DNA from: Solidesulfovibrio magneticus RS-1
GTDB taxonomy: Bacteria; Desulfobacterota; Desulfovibrionia; Desulfovibrionales; Desulfovibrionaceae
DNA length: 64,000 bases
NCBI RefSeq assembly: GCF_000010665.1
Contig: NC_012796.1
Span: 4,302,001-4,366,000, forward strand
Reading direction: 5' to 3'
Both the position numbers and the translations under genes were made by a program. The notes under the pieces were generated by a model. That model was not told the DNA's origin and made no database searches. It worked only from the letters and a program-made list of their open reading frames with translations. Shown piece after piece: positions 25,879 to 34,819 of the stretch (its first letter is position 1; each line of letters opens with the position of its first letter).

Positions 25879-28311
25879 CTAGCGGGCGGCCATGGAGGCC
25901 ACGCCCACGGGCAACTGCAACACCGTGCCCACGCGCAGACGCATGGGGTCCAGCCCGCTGTTCTCGGCCAGGATGCGCTGGACGCTCAGGCCATACGCCC
26001 GCGAGAGCTTCCAGAGGTTGTCGCCCTCGGAAATGACGTGCTGCCGGGCCGGGGCATGGGCCGGACCTGCGGTCGGCGCCGGGGTGGCGGCCGGGACAGT
26101 CCCGCCCTGGGCCTCGGCCGGCAGGATAGCCGGCGCGGCCACGGACGCCGCCTTGGCCGAAGCTTCCTTGGCCGGCGCGCCGGAAGCGGCCACGGCAGCC
26201 AGAGACGACGGCACGCGCAGGGTCTGGCCCTCGCGCAGGCGCAACGGATCGACGCCGGGATTGGCGGCGGTCAAAGCCTCGACGCTGACGTCGAAACGCT
26301 TGGCGATGCTCCACAGGCTATCGCCGGCCGAGACCGGGAAGAGCAGCATTTCGGCGCTGGCCAGGCCGCCCTCCGCAGGCACGGTGACCAGCTGGCCAAC
26401 GCGCAGCCGCGACGGATCGACCTCGCCGTTGACGGCCAGCATCTCCTCCAGGGAGACGCCGAACCGGCGCGACAGGCCCCACAGGGTGTCGCCCGGGGCC
26501 ACGGGATAAAGCCCCGCGTCGCTGACCGTCCGGGTTTCGGCGGCGGCCGGAGCGGGTGCGGCCAGGGCCTCGGCCCGGGCGTTGTCCGGCACGGCCAGGA
26601 CCTGTCCGGGCTGCAGGCGCAGGGGGTCAAGGCCGGCGTTTAAGCGGGTCAGGTCGTCGGCCGACACGCCCAGGCGCTTGGCGATGGACCAGAAGTTGTC
26701 GCCGTCGGCCACCACATAGCCAGCCCCGTCCAGGGCAGCGTGCTGCTTGCCGGCGGCCGGCCGGGCGGCCGTGGCCGAGGCGGCGGCGGGCAGGGCCAGG
26801 GGCTGGCCGATGCGCAGCCGGGTGGGATCGACGCCGGGATTGGCTTCGGTGAGCGCGGCTACGGTGACGCTGTGCTGGCGGGCCACGGACCAAAAGTTGT
26901 CGCCGTCGGCCACGGTGTGGACCTTGGTCGCGGCGGTGGGGCTGCTCGGGCGGATCTGGGCCTTGGTGACCTGGGCGAGGTCCACCCCGGCCGGCACGGC
27001 CAGGCGCTGGCCGATGCTCATGCGACGGGGATCGACGCCGGGATTGGCAGCGGCCAGGGCGTCGGCGGACACCCCCAGGCGCTTGGCCACGGACCACAGG
27101 GTGTCGCCGTCGGCCACGGCGTAGCTGACGCCGGGAGCCACAGCCGGCGTGGCGACCACCGGAGCCGGCGCGGCCGGGCGGCCCATGGGATCGACGGACG
27201 AGGCGGCGGCCTTGGTCGGAGCCTCGGCGACCTGGATCGGCGCGGCGGCCTTGGCGGCGGCGGCCGGAGCAGGCGTCGGCTGGACAGCCGGAGCGGCGCC
27301 CTTGGCCGGCGCAGCGGCCGAGGACAGAGCCTTGGGCGCGGCGGTCGCCTGGGCGACCTGCACGGCCGGGGCGGCTACAGGCTTGGCCGCCACGGCGGCG
27401 GCGGCAACGGCCACGGGGGCGGCCGGCTTCTCGGCGGCGGCAACGGCCGGGGCCGAAGCCGGGGCCGTCGCGGAAGCGACCGCCGTCACGGACGGGGTCG
27501 CCGGACGGCCGGGGCGGGCCATGGGCGTCAGATCGCGGTTTTCAATGGCGGCCAGCAGTTCGCCCCGGGGCAGGCCCGAGGGTTCGGCCACGGTTTCGAT
27601 CAGCCGGGCAGCCAGCAGGCGCGAGCCGGCGGCGGAGATGTGCACCCCGTCGTCGGCGCGTAGCTTGACAGTGGCGCCCAAAGCCGTGCGGGCCACCGGA
27701 GCGTAGGCCCCGGAGGCGTCGGCCAGGACGTCGCGAACGTTAATATAGGCGCAGTCCGGCAAGCTGGCGGCGGTCCTGGCCAGCACGCCGTTGACATGGC
27801 CCATGCCGGCGTCGAAAGCGGCGTCGCCCATAATGGGCACGCCGATCAAGTACACGGCAGCGGCGGGGTTCTCGCTTTTGGCGATGGCGTGCAGCCGGGC
27901 CACGCGCCGGGCGTATTCGACGTCCCAGGACGCGGACTTGTACGGCGCGCTGCGCCCGGAGGGCGTGGGCAGGGGCTTGTCGTCATTGGCTCCGAGCATG
28001 ATCATGACCACATCGGGATGATGAGCCTTCACCTGGGCGTCGAGATTGGCCTCCCAGTCGAAAAACGAGGGATTGGCCAGACCGCTCGACACCTTGCCCA
28101 GGTACGCGAAACGCACCGCTGGCTTGCCGGCGAAAGCGGTCTCCATCTGCTGGCCCAGGCCAATGGACAAGGAATCGCCCACCAGCAGGATACGCTTGGC
28201 TTTGGGCGCGCCGGGATCGACCTTGGCCGCGCCCGCCACGGGCAGTCCGGGAGGGAGAATCAAGGAGACGATCAGTACGGCCAGGAGGAGGACCTGACTC
28301 GGGCTTCGCAT
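25879..28311 (-). CDS. SGNH/GDSL hydrolase-like protein with six LysM repeats
   Basis: An 810-residue exported protein. Signal peptide residues 1-29 (VLLLAVLIVSLILPPGLPVAGA). SGNH domain about 35-240 with GDSLSIGLG (nucleophile Ser), GANDDKP (block III Asn) and DGVHISAAG (Asp-x-x-His), of the DUF459 type seen near O-acetyltransferases. Then an Ala/Pro-rich linker of about 140 residues. Then six LysM domains, each with a GD[TNS]-[LF]-W core and ending near G-x-x-L-x-[VL]-P; LysM binds peptidoglycan or other GlcNAc polymers. It probably works in the periplasm with the MBOAT protein encoded next, as an O-acetylation partner or esterase anchored to the wall. GAGGTG lies before the ATG. Confidence 0.85.
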   Translation of the reverse strand: MRSPSQVLLLAVLIVSLILPPGLPVAGAAKVDPGAPKAKRILLVGDSLSIGLGQQMETAFAGKPAVRFAYLGKVSSGLANPSFFDWEANLDAQVKAHHPDVVMIMLGANDDKPLPTPSGRSAPYKSASWDVEYARRVARLHAIAKSENPAAAVYLIGVPIMGDAAFDAGMGHVNGVLARTAASLPDCAYINVRDVLADASGAYAPVARTALGATVKLRADDGVHISAAGSRLLAARLIETVAEPSGLPRGELLAAIENRDLTPMARPGRPATPSVTAVASATAPASAPAVAAAEKPAAPVAVAAAAVAAKPVAAPAVQVAQATAAPKALSSAAAPAKGAAPAVQPTPAPAAAAKAAAPIQVAEAPTKAAASSVDPMGRPAAPAPVVATPAVAPGVSYAVADGDTLWSVAKRLGVSADALAAANPGVDPRRMSIGQRLAVPAGVDLAQVTKAQIRPSSPTAATKVHTVADGDNFWSVARQHSVTVAALTEANPGVDPTRLRIGQPLALPAAASATAARPAAGKQHAALDGAGYVVADGDNFWSIAKRLGVSADDLTRLNAGLDPLRLQPGQVLAVPDNARAEALAAPAPAAAETRTVSDAGLYPVAPGDTLWGLSRRFGVSLEEMLAVNGEVDPSRLRVGQLVTVPAEGGLASAEMLLFPVSAGDSLWSIAKRFDVSVEALTAANPGVDPLRLREGQTLRVPSSLAAVAASGAPAKEASAKAASVAAPAILPAEAQGGTVPAATPAPTAGPAHAPARQHVISEGDNLWKLSRAYGLSVQRILAENSGLDPMRLRVGTVLQLPVGVASMAAR

Positions 28312-28755
28312 ACACAACACCTCAGTGCCGGCCCGGCCCCGCGCCGCGCGACCCCCATCGCGCCCGCCAAGTCCCGGTAACGGCATGATAATGTAAGAAA
28401 CGCGACCCTGGATGGTATGAGTTTCTCAAACAGCCGGCGTCCCATAAAGCCTCGTCCGGATCTGCGCCCAAGCCTCCTACGGACTTCGTTCCCCAACGAT
28501 TTCGGGCGCTTATCTGTGGACGACGCCGCCGAAGCTGCGTTCCCATCCTGAGTCTGCACACTAGCAGAACGCGATGCTCCTTTCAAGATAAATACCAGAT
28601 TCATCCACTTATCGGAAAAAAAAGGAAAAAATGCAGAGAGAAAGGATCGGGCGACTGCCCCGCTGTCGGGCACGGCGGCCGCAAAACGAGGACTGGCGGG
28701 ACTTGGCGGCCATGTCCCCGCCCAGCCCCGCCAGACCGATGGCGGAAGAAAAAAA
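28312..28755. other. gene-free region between MBOAT and SGNH-LysM genes
   Basis: 444 bp without a convincing gene. It is AT-richer around 28560-28640 with T-rich tracts on the minus strand, where the promoter of the SGNH-LysM gene should be. The pieces around 28440-28560 have scattered hairpins, but I could not fit them to a known riboswitch. Confidence 0.5.
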
Positions 28756-30222
28756 TCAGAAGGCGAAGTAGATAAACGGCAGCACGCCGTCCGGGCCGAG
28801 TTTCAAGATGCAGGCCGCAGCCACGCCCAGGGCCGCGCCCTGGAGCGGAAACGGCATCCAGTCGAAACTCTTGCGAAAGACGTCGCGGCCGGTGAAATTG
28901 AGCAACTGCACCCCCAACACCAGGACCACCAGGACCAGGCAGGTCGGCCGGAAACCCGCGCCGTCAGGATCCAGGGCCACGGCGCGCTTCAAGATGTCCA
29001 CGGCCTTGCCGGCGTCCTCGGCCCCGAAAAACACCCAGGCCACGTTGACGTAGGCAAAGGTTGAAACCCAGCAGACCGCGTTCCACAGGCCGCCGAAGAA
29101 GCCCGGCCCCGAGGGGACATTGGCGTCGCCCGCCGCCGGAGCAGCCGGCTTGGCCGCCCGGGTCGGGCGCAGCGAACCCACGAAATGGGCGATGACCAGT
29201 CCGAAGCCGTGGATGAAGCCCCAGACCAGGAAATTGTAGGCCGCGCCGTGCCACAGCCCGCCCAAGGCCATGGTAGCCACGAGGTTGGCGTACTTGCGCA
29301 CGGTGCCTTTGCGGTTGCCGCCCAGGGAAATATAGAGGTAGTCTCGTAGCCAGGTGGAGAAGGTGATGTGCCAGCGTCGCCAGAAATCGCGCAGGCTCAA
29401 GCTCGTGTACGGGGCGTTGAAGTTGTCCGGGATGTCAAAGCCCATGAGCAGCCCCACGCCCTGGGCCAGATCGGAATAGCCCGAAAAGTCACAATAAATC
29501 TGGGCGGCATAGGACAGGATGCCGACGAGGACCGCCGCCGAGCTGAAGCCCTCGGGCGCGCCGAAGGTGGTGCGCACGATGTGTTCGGACAGGTAACTCG
29601 AAATGATGATCTTTTTAATAAGGCCCCGGATCAGCAGATAAAAGGCCCGGGAAAAATCCGGCTGCCCCACCCGCTCCTTTTTGAGCTGGGGCAGGAAATT
29701 GCCGGCCCGCAGGATGGGGCCGGACAGGATGGTCGGAAAAAAGGAAATGAAACAGAAGACTTCCACCAGACTGCGCTCGACCTTGATCGGGTCGCGGTAG
29801 ACGTCGATGGCGTATGACATGCCCTGGAAGGTGAAAAACGAAATGCCGATCGGCATGATGACGTCAAGCAGCGGCACCGGGCTTTTGACCGAAAGCACCC
29901 GGAACAGCCAATCCGCCGAAATGTAGAGCATCTCGTAATACTTAAAGAAAACGAGCATCCCCAAGGCAAAGCCGACGTAAAGCACCAGGCAGAAGCGCCG
30001 AAAACGCTGGTCCGAGGTTTCGGCGAAGACCACGGCGAAAAACCAGGTCAGGAAGCTGAAAACCAGCAGGATCAGCAAGAATTTGGCGTTAAACGAGGCG
30101 TAGAAGACGTAGGAGGCCAACAACAAAAACAGGCGATACGCCCCGGCATGGGGCCGCAGCAGCCAGTTGAGCGGCAAGATGGCGGCAAAAAACAGGGCGA
30201 ATTCAAAGCTGGTGATGTTCAT
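28756..30222 (-). CDS. MBOAT-family O-acyltransferase (AlgI-like)
   Basis: A 488-residue polytopic inner-membrane protein with 10 or more hydrophobic segments. It carries the AlgI/DltB signature: GYSDLAQGVGLLMGFDIPDNF, SLRDFWRRWHITFSTWLRDY, and GGLWHGAAYNFLVWGFIHG with the conserved catalytic His. Such proteins move acetyl groups across the membrane onto exopolysaccharide or peptidoglycan. An SGNH partner normally completes the transfer, and SGNH genes flank it on both sides. GAGGCG lies upstream of the ATG. Which polymer is acetylated is not shown by the sequence, but the glycan cluster just downstream is the obvious candidate. Confidence 0.9.
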   Translation of the reverse strand: MNITSFEFALFFAAILPLNWLLRPHAGAYRLFLLLASYVFYASFNAKFLLILLVFSFLTWFFAVVFAETSDQRFRRFCLVLYVGFALGMLVFFKYYEMLYISADWLFRVLSVKSPVPLLDVIMPIGISFFTFQGMSYAIDVYRDPIKVERSLVEVFCFISFFPTILSGPILRAGNFLPQLKKERVGQPDFSRAFYLLIRGLIKKIIISSYLSEHIVRTTFGAPEGFSSAAVLVGILSYAAQIYCDFSGYSDLAQGVGLLMGFDIPDNFNAPYTSLSLRDFWRRWHITFSTWLRDYLYISLGGNRKGTVRKYANLVATMALGGLWHGAAYNFLVWGFIHGFGLVIAHFVGSLRPTRAAKPAAPAAGDANVPSGPGFFGGLWNAVCWVSTFAYVNVAWVFFGAEDAGKAVDILKRAVALDPDGAGFRPTCLVLVVLVLGVQLLNFTGRDVFRKSFDWMPFPLQGAALGVAAACILKLGPDGVLPFIYFAF

Positions 30223-30456
30223 AGGGCGTCGCCTCGGGACCTCCGGGAAATGTGGCGCACGCTAGCCGCGCCGCCGCCAAAAGGCAACCGGCCAACCGCC
30301 CCAACCCCGGACCGTCGGCGGTCTGACGCCGGCCAAAAGCTGCTTTTCTCCATTATTCCAAAGAACTGCCCCATCGCGCATTTCGGCCCGGACCTTGCTT
30401 TGCCTGTCATGCCCCCGAGCGGATGCCCCGCTTGGGGCAAACAGCCGGCAACCACC

Positions 30457-31701
30457 ATGCAGCATATCCGCTCCGACCACCCGCGCTCGCGCCGCCCTGC
30501 CGCCGCCCTGGCCCTGGCCTTGGCCGCCCTGCTCGCCGCGCCGGCCCTCACCCACCCGGGCCTGGCCCCGCCCCACGGCCCGGATCGGCCGTCCCTGGCC
30601 GCCGTGTTCGACGCCCCGGACCAGTCCCCGAACGCCGCCTTGATCGCCGCCGTCATGCCACACGCCGTGCGACTGCCCGTGGACAAGGCCGCCCGCCATC
30701 CCCTGGACAGCCGGCTGGCCGTGCGCCCCGGCGAACCCCTCGGGTCCAAGGCCTCGGCCCTGCGCCTGGTACGCCTGCCCGCCCCCGGGATCGATGCCGT
30801 CGCCGCCCTGGAAACGCCACCCGTCAAAACTCCGTCGCCTGCTCCCGACACGCCAGCCGCCAAATCCGTCGCCATCCTGGCCGCCACCTCGGCGACCGCT
30901 CCCGGCGGCAAGGCCCTGCCGCCGGCAACGCCCCAGCCGGCCGCCCCGCTCCGAACCGCCACACCAGCCGCCCAGACCACGCCAGCCCAGCCGGTCCCCT
31001 CGGCCAAGGCCGCCGCGCCCGCTGCGCCGCCCGCCCCGGCCCAGCTCGCCACCGCACCCGGCAAACGCATCCTGGTCGCCGGCGACTCCTTGTCGCTGTT
31101 TTTGGCCGACGCCCTGCGCCCCATGCTGGCTGGCCGGCCCCAAACCGCCTTCGCCTCGCGCGGCAAGGTCTCCAGCGGCCTAGCCCGGCCCGATTTCTTC
31201 AACTGGGAACGCGAAATGGCCGCCCTCACCACCGCCCACGCCCCCGACACCGTCATCGTCATGATCGCCACCAACGACAACCAGACCCTGGCCCGCCCAG
31301 ACGGAACCAAGCTCGCCTTCGGCCGCCCGGGCTGGGACGCTGAATACGGCCGCCGGGTGCGCCGGCTGGTGGAAATCGCCCGCTCGGCCAACCCCAGCGC
31401 CCGCATCTACTGGCTCGGCGCGCCGGTCATGGCCGACCCCAAGCTCAACGCCGACGTGGCCGCCATCAACGCCGTCATCGCCCGGGAACTGGCCGCCCTG
31501 CCCGGCTGCCGCTACATCGACGTCTCCCGCACCCTGGCCGACCCGGCCGGCCGCTACGCCCAGGCCAAAATCACCCCCGACGGCCCCAAAGCCACCCGCA
31601 CCAAGGACGGCGTCCACCTCACCCCCTTTGGCGCCAAACTCCTGGCCAACGCCGCCCTGGCCTCCCTTGGCCCCAACCTCGCCGCCTTGTCCAAACCTTA
31701 A
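30457..31701 (+). CDS. SGNH hydrolase-like protein (DUF459 type)
   Basis: A 414-residue exported protein. Signal peptide about 1-30 (ALALALAALLAAPALT). A long Ala/Pro-rich, probably disordered linker runs to about residue 195. A C-terminal SGNH domain has AGDSLSLFLADAL (nucleophile Ser), IATNDNQTL (Asn block) and KDGVHLTPFG (Asp/His). The domain is clearly related to that of the LysM protein (KVSSGLA[NR]P[SD]FF[DN]W is common to both). It is divergent from the MBOAT gene. No clear ribosome binding site is seen; ATG 30457 is chosen because the signal peptide starts there. Probably the periplasmic half of the O-acetylation system. Confidence 0.78.
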   Translation: MQHIRSDHPRSRRPAAALALALAALLAAPALTHPGLAPPHGPDRPSLAAVFDAPDQSPNAALIAAVMPHAVRLPVDKAARHPLDSRLAVRPGEPLGSKASALRLVRLPAPGIDAVAALETPPVKTPSPAPDTPAAKSVAILAATSATAPGGKALPPATPQPAAPLRTATPAAQTTPAQPVPSAKAAAPAAPPAPAQLATAPGKRILVAGDSLSLFLADALRPMLAGRPQTAFASRGKVSSGLARPDFFNWEREMAALTTAHAPDTVIVMIATNDNQTLARPDGTKLAFGRPGWDAEYGRRVRRLVEIARSANPSARIYWLGAPVMADPKLNADVAAINAVIARELAALPGCRYIDVSRTLADPAGRYAQAKITPDGPKATRTKDGVHLTPFGAKLLANAALASLGPNLAALSKP

Positions 31702-31790
31702 CCCACCACTAAAACAGAACAAAAACGAGCCACCACATTTCCCGGGGCGGGCCGCTTTACCACCCATTTCGCGCGTGCTAAGCCCGCCCC

Positions 31791-32237
31791 ATGGAAACCA
31801 TCCTGCTCAAAATCCTCGAAGTCCAAAACGAGATCCTCGCGGAAGTGCGGATGCTGCGCCAGGCCGTCACCCACGGCGCGCCCCTGGCCGCCCAGGCCGC
31901 CGCTCCCGCCAGCCAGCCCCTCACCGCCGCCGCGCCGCCGTCCGCGCCCGAACCCGCGCCGCAGGCCGCCTACACGCCCACCTTCGTGCCCGAGCCGGAA
32001 CCCGAGCCGCAACCCTACCTCGCGCCGCCGCAACAACAGCCCGGCGGGCGGCTCACCGTCAACGAACTGGCCGACCTCGGCGGCCAGTTCCTCGATCCCG
32101 GCCAGATGCCGCGCGGCAAGGTCAAAGCCGTGGACGCCTCGGACCTGAGCCACTCCATCCTCGACGACATCAAGGCGAAGAATAAAGCCAAGCGCAGCGC
32201 GTTTGCCGAATTCGAGAAGTTTGATCGATTTAAGTAG
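31791..32237 (+). CDS. hypothetical protein with Pro/Ala-rich linker
   Basis: 148 residues. An amphipathic N-terminal helix (METILLKILEVQNEILAEV), a low-complexity Pro/Ala/Glu segment from about residue 30 to 85, and a charged C-terminal part (RLTVNELADLGGQFLDPGQ, then a Lys-rich tail). No known domain, signal peptide or membrane segment. It is followed within 26 nt by a 3'-end repeat copy, which marks the gene end and supports expression. Confidence 0.6.
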   Translation: METILLKILEVQNEILAEVRMLRQAVTHGAPLAAQAAAPASQPLTAAAPPSAPEPAPQAAYTPTFVPEPEPEPQPYLAPPQQQPGGRLTVNELADLGGQFLDPGQMPRGKVKAVDASDLSHSILDDIKAKNKAKRSAFAEFEKFDRFK

Positions 32238-32262
32238 GTTGATGGAGAGCGAGAGAAGAGAA

Positions 32263-32365
32263 GATGCCTCCGGCGGCCGGGGGGCTCAGCCCCCCGGACC
32301 CCCGACATGGGGGGACGGTCGGCGGGGGTGAGGCGATGGTCGGCGGGCGGTTGGCCCGAGAGAGA
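32263..32365 (+). repeat. 3'-end hairpin repeat, copy 3, extended form
   Basis: GATGCCTCCGGCGGCC plus a CCGGGGGG-type hairpin (32263-32303) starts 26 nt after the stop at 32237. About 60 more bases (GGTCGGCGGGCGG... GGCCCGAGAGA) are shared with the copy at 42653, so the unit here is about 100 bp. Confidence 0.75.
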
Positions 32366-32444
32366 GGAAGATCAACAGGATGACTGGGCTGGGCAATAAA
32401 TGTTCAGCTAAAGCTCTCCCGCACCGGGCACCCCCGGGCGAACC

Positions 32445-32520
32445 GGGTCGTTGGAATTTCCGGGGCGTCGAGCACCCGGCGCAAGCCGGGCGCTCGACGC
32501 CCCGGAAATTCCAACGACCC
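32445..32520. repeat. 36-bp inverted repeat with GCAA tetraloop
   Basis: Arms 32445-32480 and 32485-32520 are reverse complements apart from one A/C mismatch, and the loop is exactly GCAA, a GNRA tetraloop. No T-tract follows. If transcribed from either side it forms an exceptionally stable hairpin. It lies between two convergent genes. Confidence 0.9.
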
Positions 32521-32592
32521 ACGCGGCGCAGCCGCCATGCCCCCGCGCCTGTCCCTCCCGCTTGTCGCTCGCCCGCCCGCCACAGACGATCA

Positions 32593-32639
32593 GGGGGTCC
32601 GGAGGGATTATCCCCCCGGCGGGTCACGGGCAGCGCCCT
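32593..32639 (-). repeat. 3'-end hairpin repeat, copy 4 (long-form fragment)
   Basis: Read on the minus strand it starts 2 nt after the exonuclease stop with AGGGCGCTGCCCGTGACCCG, then the GGGGGGATAATCC hairpin. It matches the long version within pspF but lacks the GCCTCCGGCGGC tail. Confidence 0.65.
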
Positions 32640-32641
32640 AG

Positions 32642-33484
32642 TTATGAACGATGATGATAGCGTTCGTGCCAGACGCGGCGCAGGACGGCGGGATCGGGGA
32701 TATGCGGATTTTGGCCTGGGCTGGGGATGTCCTGGCCGTAGGCGTCGGCGAAGGGGGTGTCTTCCAGCAGCCGATTGATGGCGTGGGCCAGCAGCACGGG
32801 CAGGGCCAGGACGTCGGCGGCGTTGTAGGCGAGCAGCGTTTCCAGGACGGCGGGATCGCCGTGGCGGGAGTATTCACGCCACAGCAGCACGGCCATGTAG
32901 CCATCGGCTCCGGCCAGATCGCCCCGGTCGATGCCGAAGTGTTCCTCGCTTTTTTTCAGCCCGCCCTTGATGCCGATACCGCATAGGACGTTTCGCAGGT
33001 CGATGTGGGCTTTGGGAAGTTTTGCGCCGAGGTGCGAGGTGAGCACCGGGGCGTCGAAGCAGCGGCCGTTGTAGGTGACCAGCACCTTGCTGGTCAGGAT
33101 GTCGCCGGTGAAGTCGTGGAGGTTTTGGCCGTGGGCGTAGGTGCGGGCGGCGTTTATGCCGTCGTAGAGGGCCACGGCGGTGACTTCGTTTTGGGGTGTG
33201 CCGTCGGTTTCGATATCGACGCAGGCCAGGCTGTCCTTGAAGTCGAAGAACAGCCTCCAGGCTTCGGCGGGCGGCAGGCGCTGAGCAAACCAGTCGGCGT
33301 CGCCGGCGGCCAGGCGTTCCTTGGATTCGAGGAGTTCGTTGCGCCACATGGGCGCCTTGGCCGAAGCCAGGGGCGGGGTGTCGGCGTCAAGGAAAGCGTC
33401 CCAGTCGCGGATGCCGGCGGCCCAGAGGCGGCGTTCGGTGGACGGCCCCAAGCCGGGCAGATGGAGGAAGGTATGGCGCAGCAC
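32642..33484 (-). CDS. ribonuclease H-like (YprB-type) exonuclease domain protein
   Basis: A 280-residue protein with an N-terminal helix-hairpin-helix-like stretch (HLPGLGPSTERRLWAAGI) and a DEDD-type 3'-5' exonuclease fold. The acidic residues are in CVDIETDG (ExoI), YNGRCFDAPVL (ExoII) and LLAYNAADVLALP (ExoIII). It probably trims nucleic acid; the substrate is unknown. The start is uncertain: GTG at 33484 matches the usual LRHTF opening, while a TTG 12 codons earlier is also possible; neither has a clear ribosome binding site. Confidence 0.8.
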   Translation of the reverse strand: MLRHTFLHLPGLGPSTERRLWAAGIRDWDAFLDADTPPLASAKAPMWRNELLESKERLAAGDADWFAQRLPPAEAWRLFFDFKDSLACVDIETDGTPQNEVTAVALYDGINAARTYAHGQNLHDFTGDILTSKVLVTYNGRCFDAPVLTSHLGAKLPKAHIDLRNVLCGIGIKGGLKKSEEHFGIDRGDLAGADGYMAVLLWREYSRHGDPAVLETLLAYNAADVLALPVLLAHAINRLLEDTPFADAYGQDIPSPGQNPHIPDPAVLRRVWHERYHHRS

Positions 33485-33618
33485 GGCTGGTCGTGTACCT
33501 GTTTTGTCTGCCGATCTCAACCATTTGCAAAGGCTGCGACGGCATCATTTCTGCATGGGTTACGCCGACTCGGCGATTTTTTCCGCCGGGTTGGACCGCT
33601 TATCCAAGGAAGGAGCCC

Positions 33619-34605
33619 ATGATGCGACCAAACGACGCCGCTTCCGCCTCGCCACGGCGGCAGACGCCGGCCGCGATCCGTCGGGAAACCGTCATCGCCG
33701 CTGACGTTTACCGTTCCGGGACGTTGCGAAATGACTTCGAGCGGCTGGCAAGCCCGGCAACGCCCATGGCCGAAGCCGACATTTTGAGCCTTTTGCTCAA
33801 GTATTTCCATGCTTGTCTGTATCCCGGCTCTCAGGAGCACCCCATTGCGCTCAAAGAGATCAGCGGGCTTTTGGAGCAGTTTTACGAGCTGTGGTCCGAG
33901 GGTTCGCTGGAGAAGGTGTTGCCCCTGGCCGGGGACTACAGCGCCTACCCGCTGCGGATGCTGACGGATTTGCCGCGCACGGCCCATATTTTCCGTTCCA
34001 TCGCCAACCGGCCATTGCCGCCGGCCATGGTGCAGGACCCGTTTTTGGGTCTGGACATCGGCACGGGCAGCGGCATTTTGTTGGCCGCGGCCTGGTTTCA
34101 GGCCAGGCGCAACGGGGTGGGGGAGACCCGGTTGTACGGCTTCGAGCTGGATTCGGGCATCAGCGAGCGCACCGACGCCTTGCTGCGTTCCCTGGGCGTC
34201 GGGCAGGTGATGGCGGCCGACGCGCGCGATCCGGGCGTGTATGCCGCGCTGCCGGACGGGCCGGTGGCGTTCGTGGCCAACGAAAATGTGGCCGCGCCCA
34301 CAGCCCGGCATACGGCCGAGCCTTTCAGCCAGCTCCATGCCGCGCTGTTCGAGGCCATGGCCGCAAGACTCAAGCATACCGTCTTTTTCCCGGAGGCGCT
34401 GGTGGTGCGCGACCGGGACGCCGAGTTGGACGTGGTGCTGTCAAAAAACAATCGCTTCCAGATTCCGCGCCATTATCGGGCGCTGCGGCCCAGGCCGCGC
34501 TCCATTGTCATTGAGGGACGGCTGACCAAGCTGTGGCAGGTGGGTAAGGATTTCCGGCCGCTTATTCCGGAGGCCTGGCAGTCGATCATGCCCGGGCGCT
34601 GGTAG
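33619..34605 (+). CDS. class I SAM-dependent methyltransferase-like protein
   Basis: 328 residues. Helical N-terminal region of about 120 residues, then a Rossmann methyltransferase core with FLGLDIGTGSGILLAAAWF (SAM loop), YGFELDSGI (acidic end of strand 2) and FVANENVAAPTARHT (motif IV area). The C-terminus is basic. The target molecule cannot be named. GGAAGGAG precedes the ATG at 33619, and a strong terminator follows. It appears to be a single-gene unit. Confidence 0.75.
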   Translation: MMRPNDAASASPRRQTPAAIRRETVIAADVYRSGTLRNDFERLASPATPMAEADILSLLLKYFHACLYPGSQEHPIALKEISGLLEQFYELWSEGSLEKVLPLAGDYSAYPLRMLTDLPRTAHIFRSIANRPLPPAMVQDPFLGLDIGTGSGILLAAAWFQARRNGVGETRLYGFELDSGISERTDALLRSLGVGQVMAADARDPGVYAALPDGPVAFVANENVAAPTARHTAEPFSQLHAALFEAMAARLKHTVFFPEALVVRDRDAELDVVLSKNNRFQIPRHYRALRPRPRSIVIEGRLTKLWQVGKDFRPLIPEAWQSIMPGRW

Positions 34606-34628
34606 CCCGGGGAGACAGGAAACGCTTC

Positions 34629-34662
34629 GGGCGCGGGGACAGGGTCCCCGCGCCCTTTTTTT
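34629..34662 (+). terminator. Rho-independent terminator of the methyltransferase gene
   Basis: GGGCGCGGGGAC / GTCCCCGCGCCC (12 bp, loop AGG) followed by seven T. Confidence 0.9.
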
Positions 34663-34819
34663 GCGGCATCCAAAGGTTTCCAACGCTGCGGATCTGGGCT
34701 TGGCCGTCAGCGGTTCGTCTTGGCCACGAGCCTTGAAAAGGGGTCTTTCGCCTTGCAAGCAGCTTCCGAGCACCGCGTGAGGTCTTGAAAATACTGTTGT
34801 ATTTTCAAGGGGCGAGGGG

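Larger units (their letters stand above)
32238..32641. other. gene-free, structure-rich region between convergent genes
   Basis: 404 bp without a gene. From left to right: an extended 3'-end repeat (32263-32365), about 80 bp of unassigned sequence, a 36-bp GCAA-capped hairpin (32445-32520), and the long form of the 3'-end repeat in opposite orientation (32593-32639), which abuts the exonuclease gene. Confidence 0.7.

Noticed and set aside
26740-27663. Long Gly-rich frames on the plus strand across the SGNH-LysM gene
   Set aside because: They are shadows of the repetitive LysM/Ala-rich coding on the minus strand.
28312-28755. Cyclic di-GMP (GEMM) riboswitch upstream of the SGNH-LysM gene
   Set aside because: Fragments such as GGGACGC occur, but the conserved core and stems cannot be assembled in the right order.
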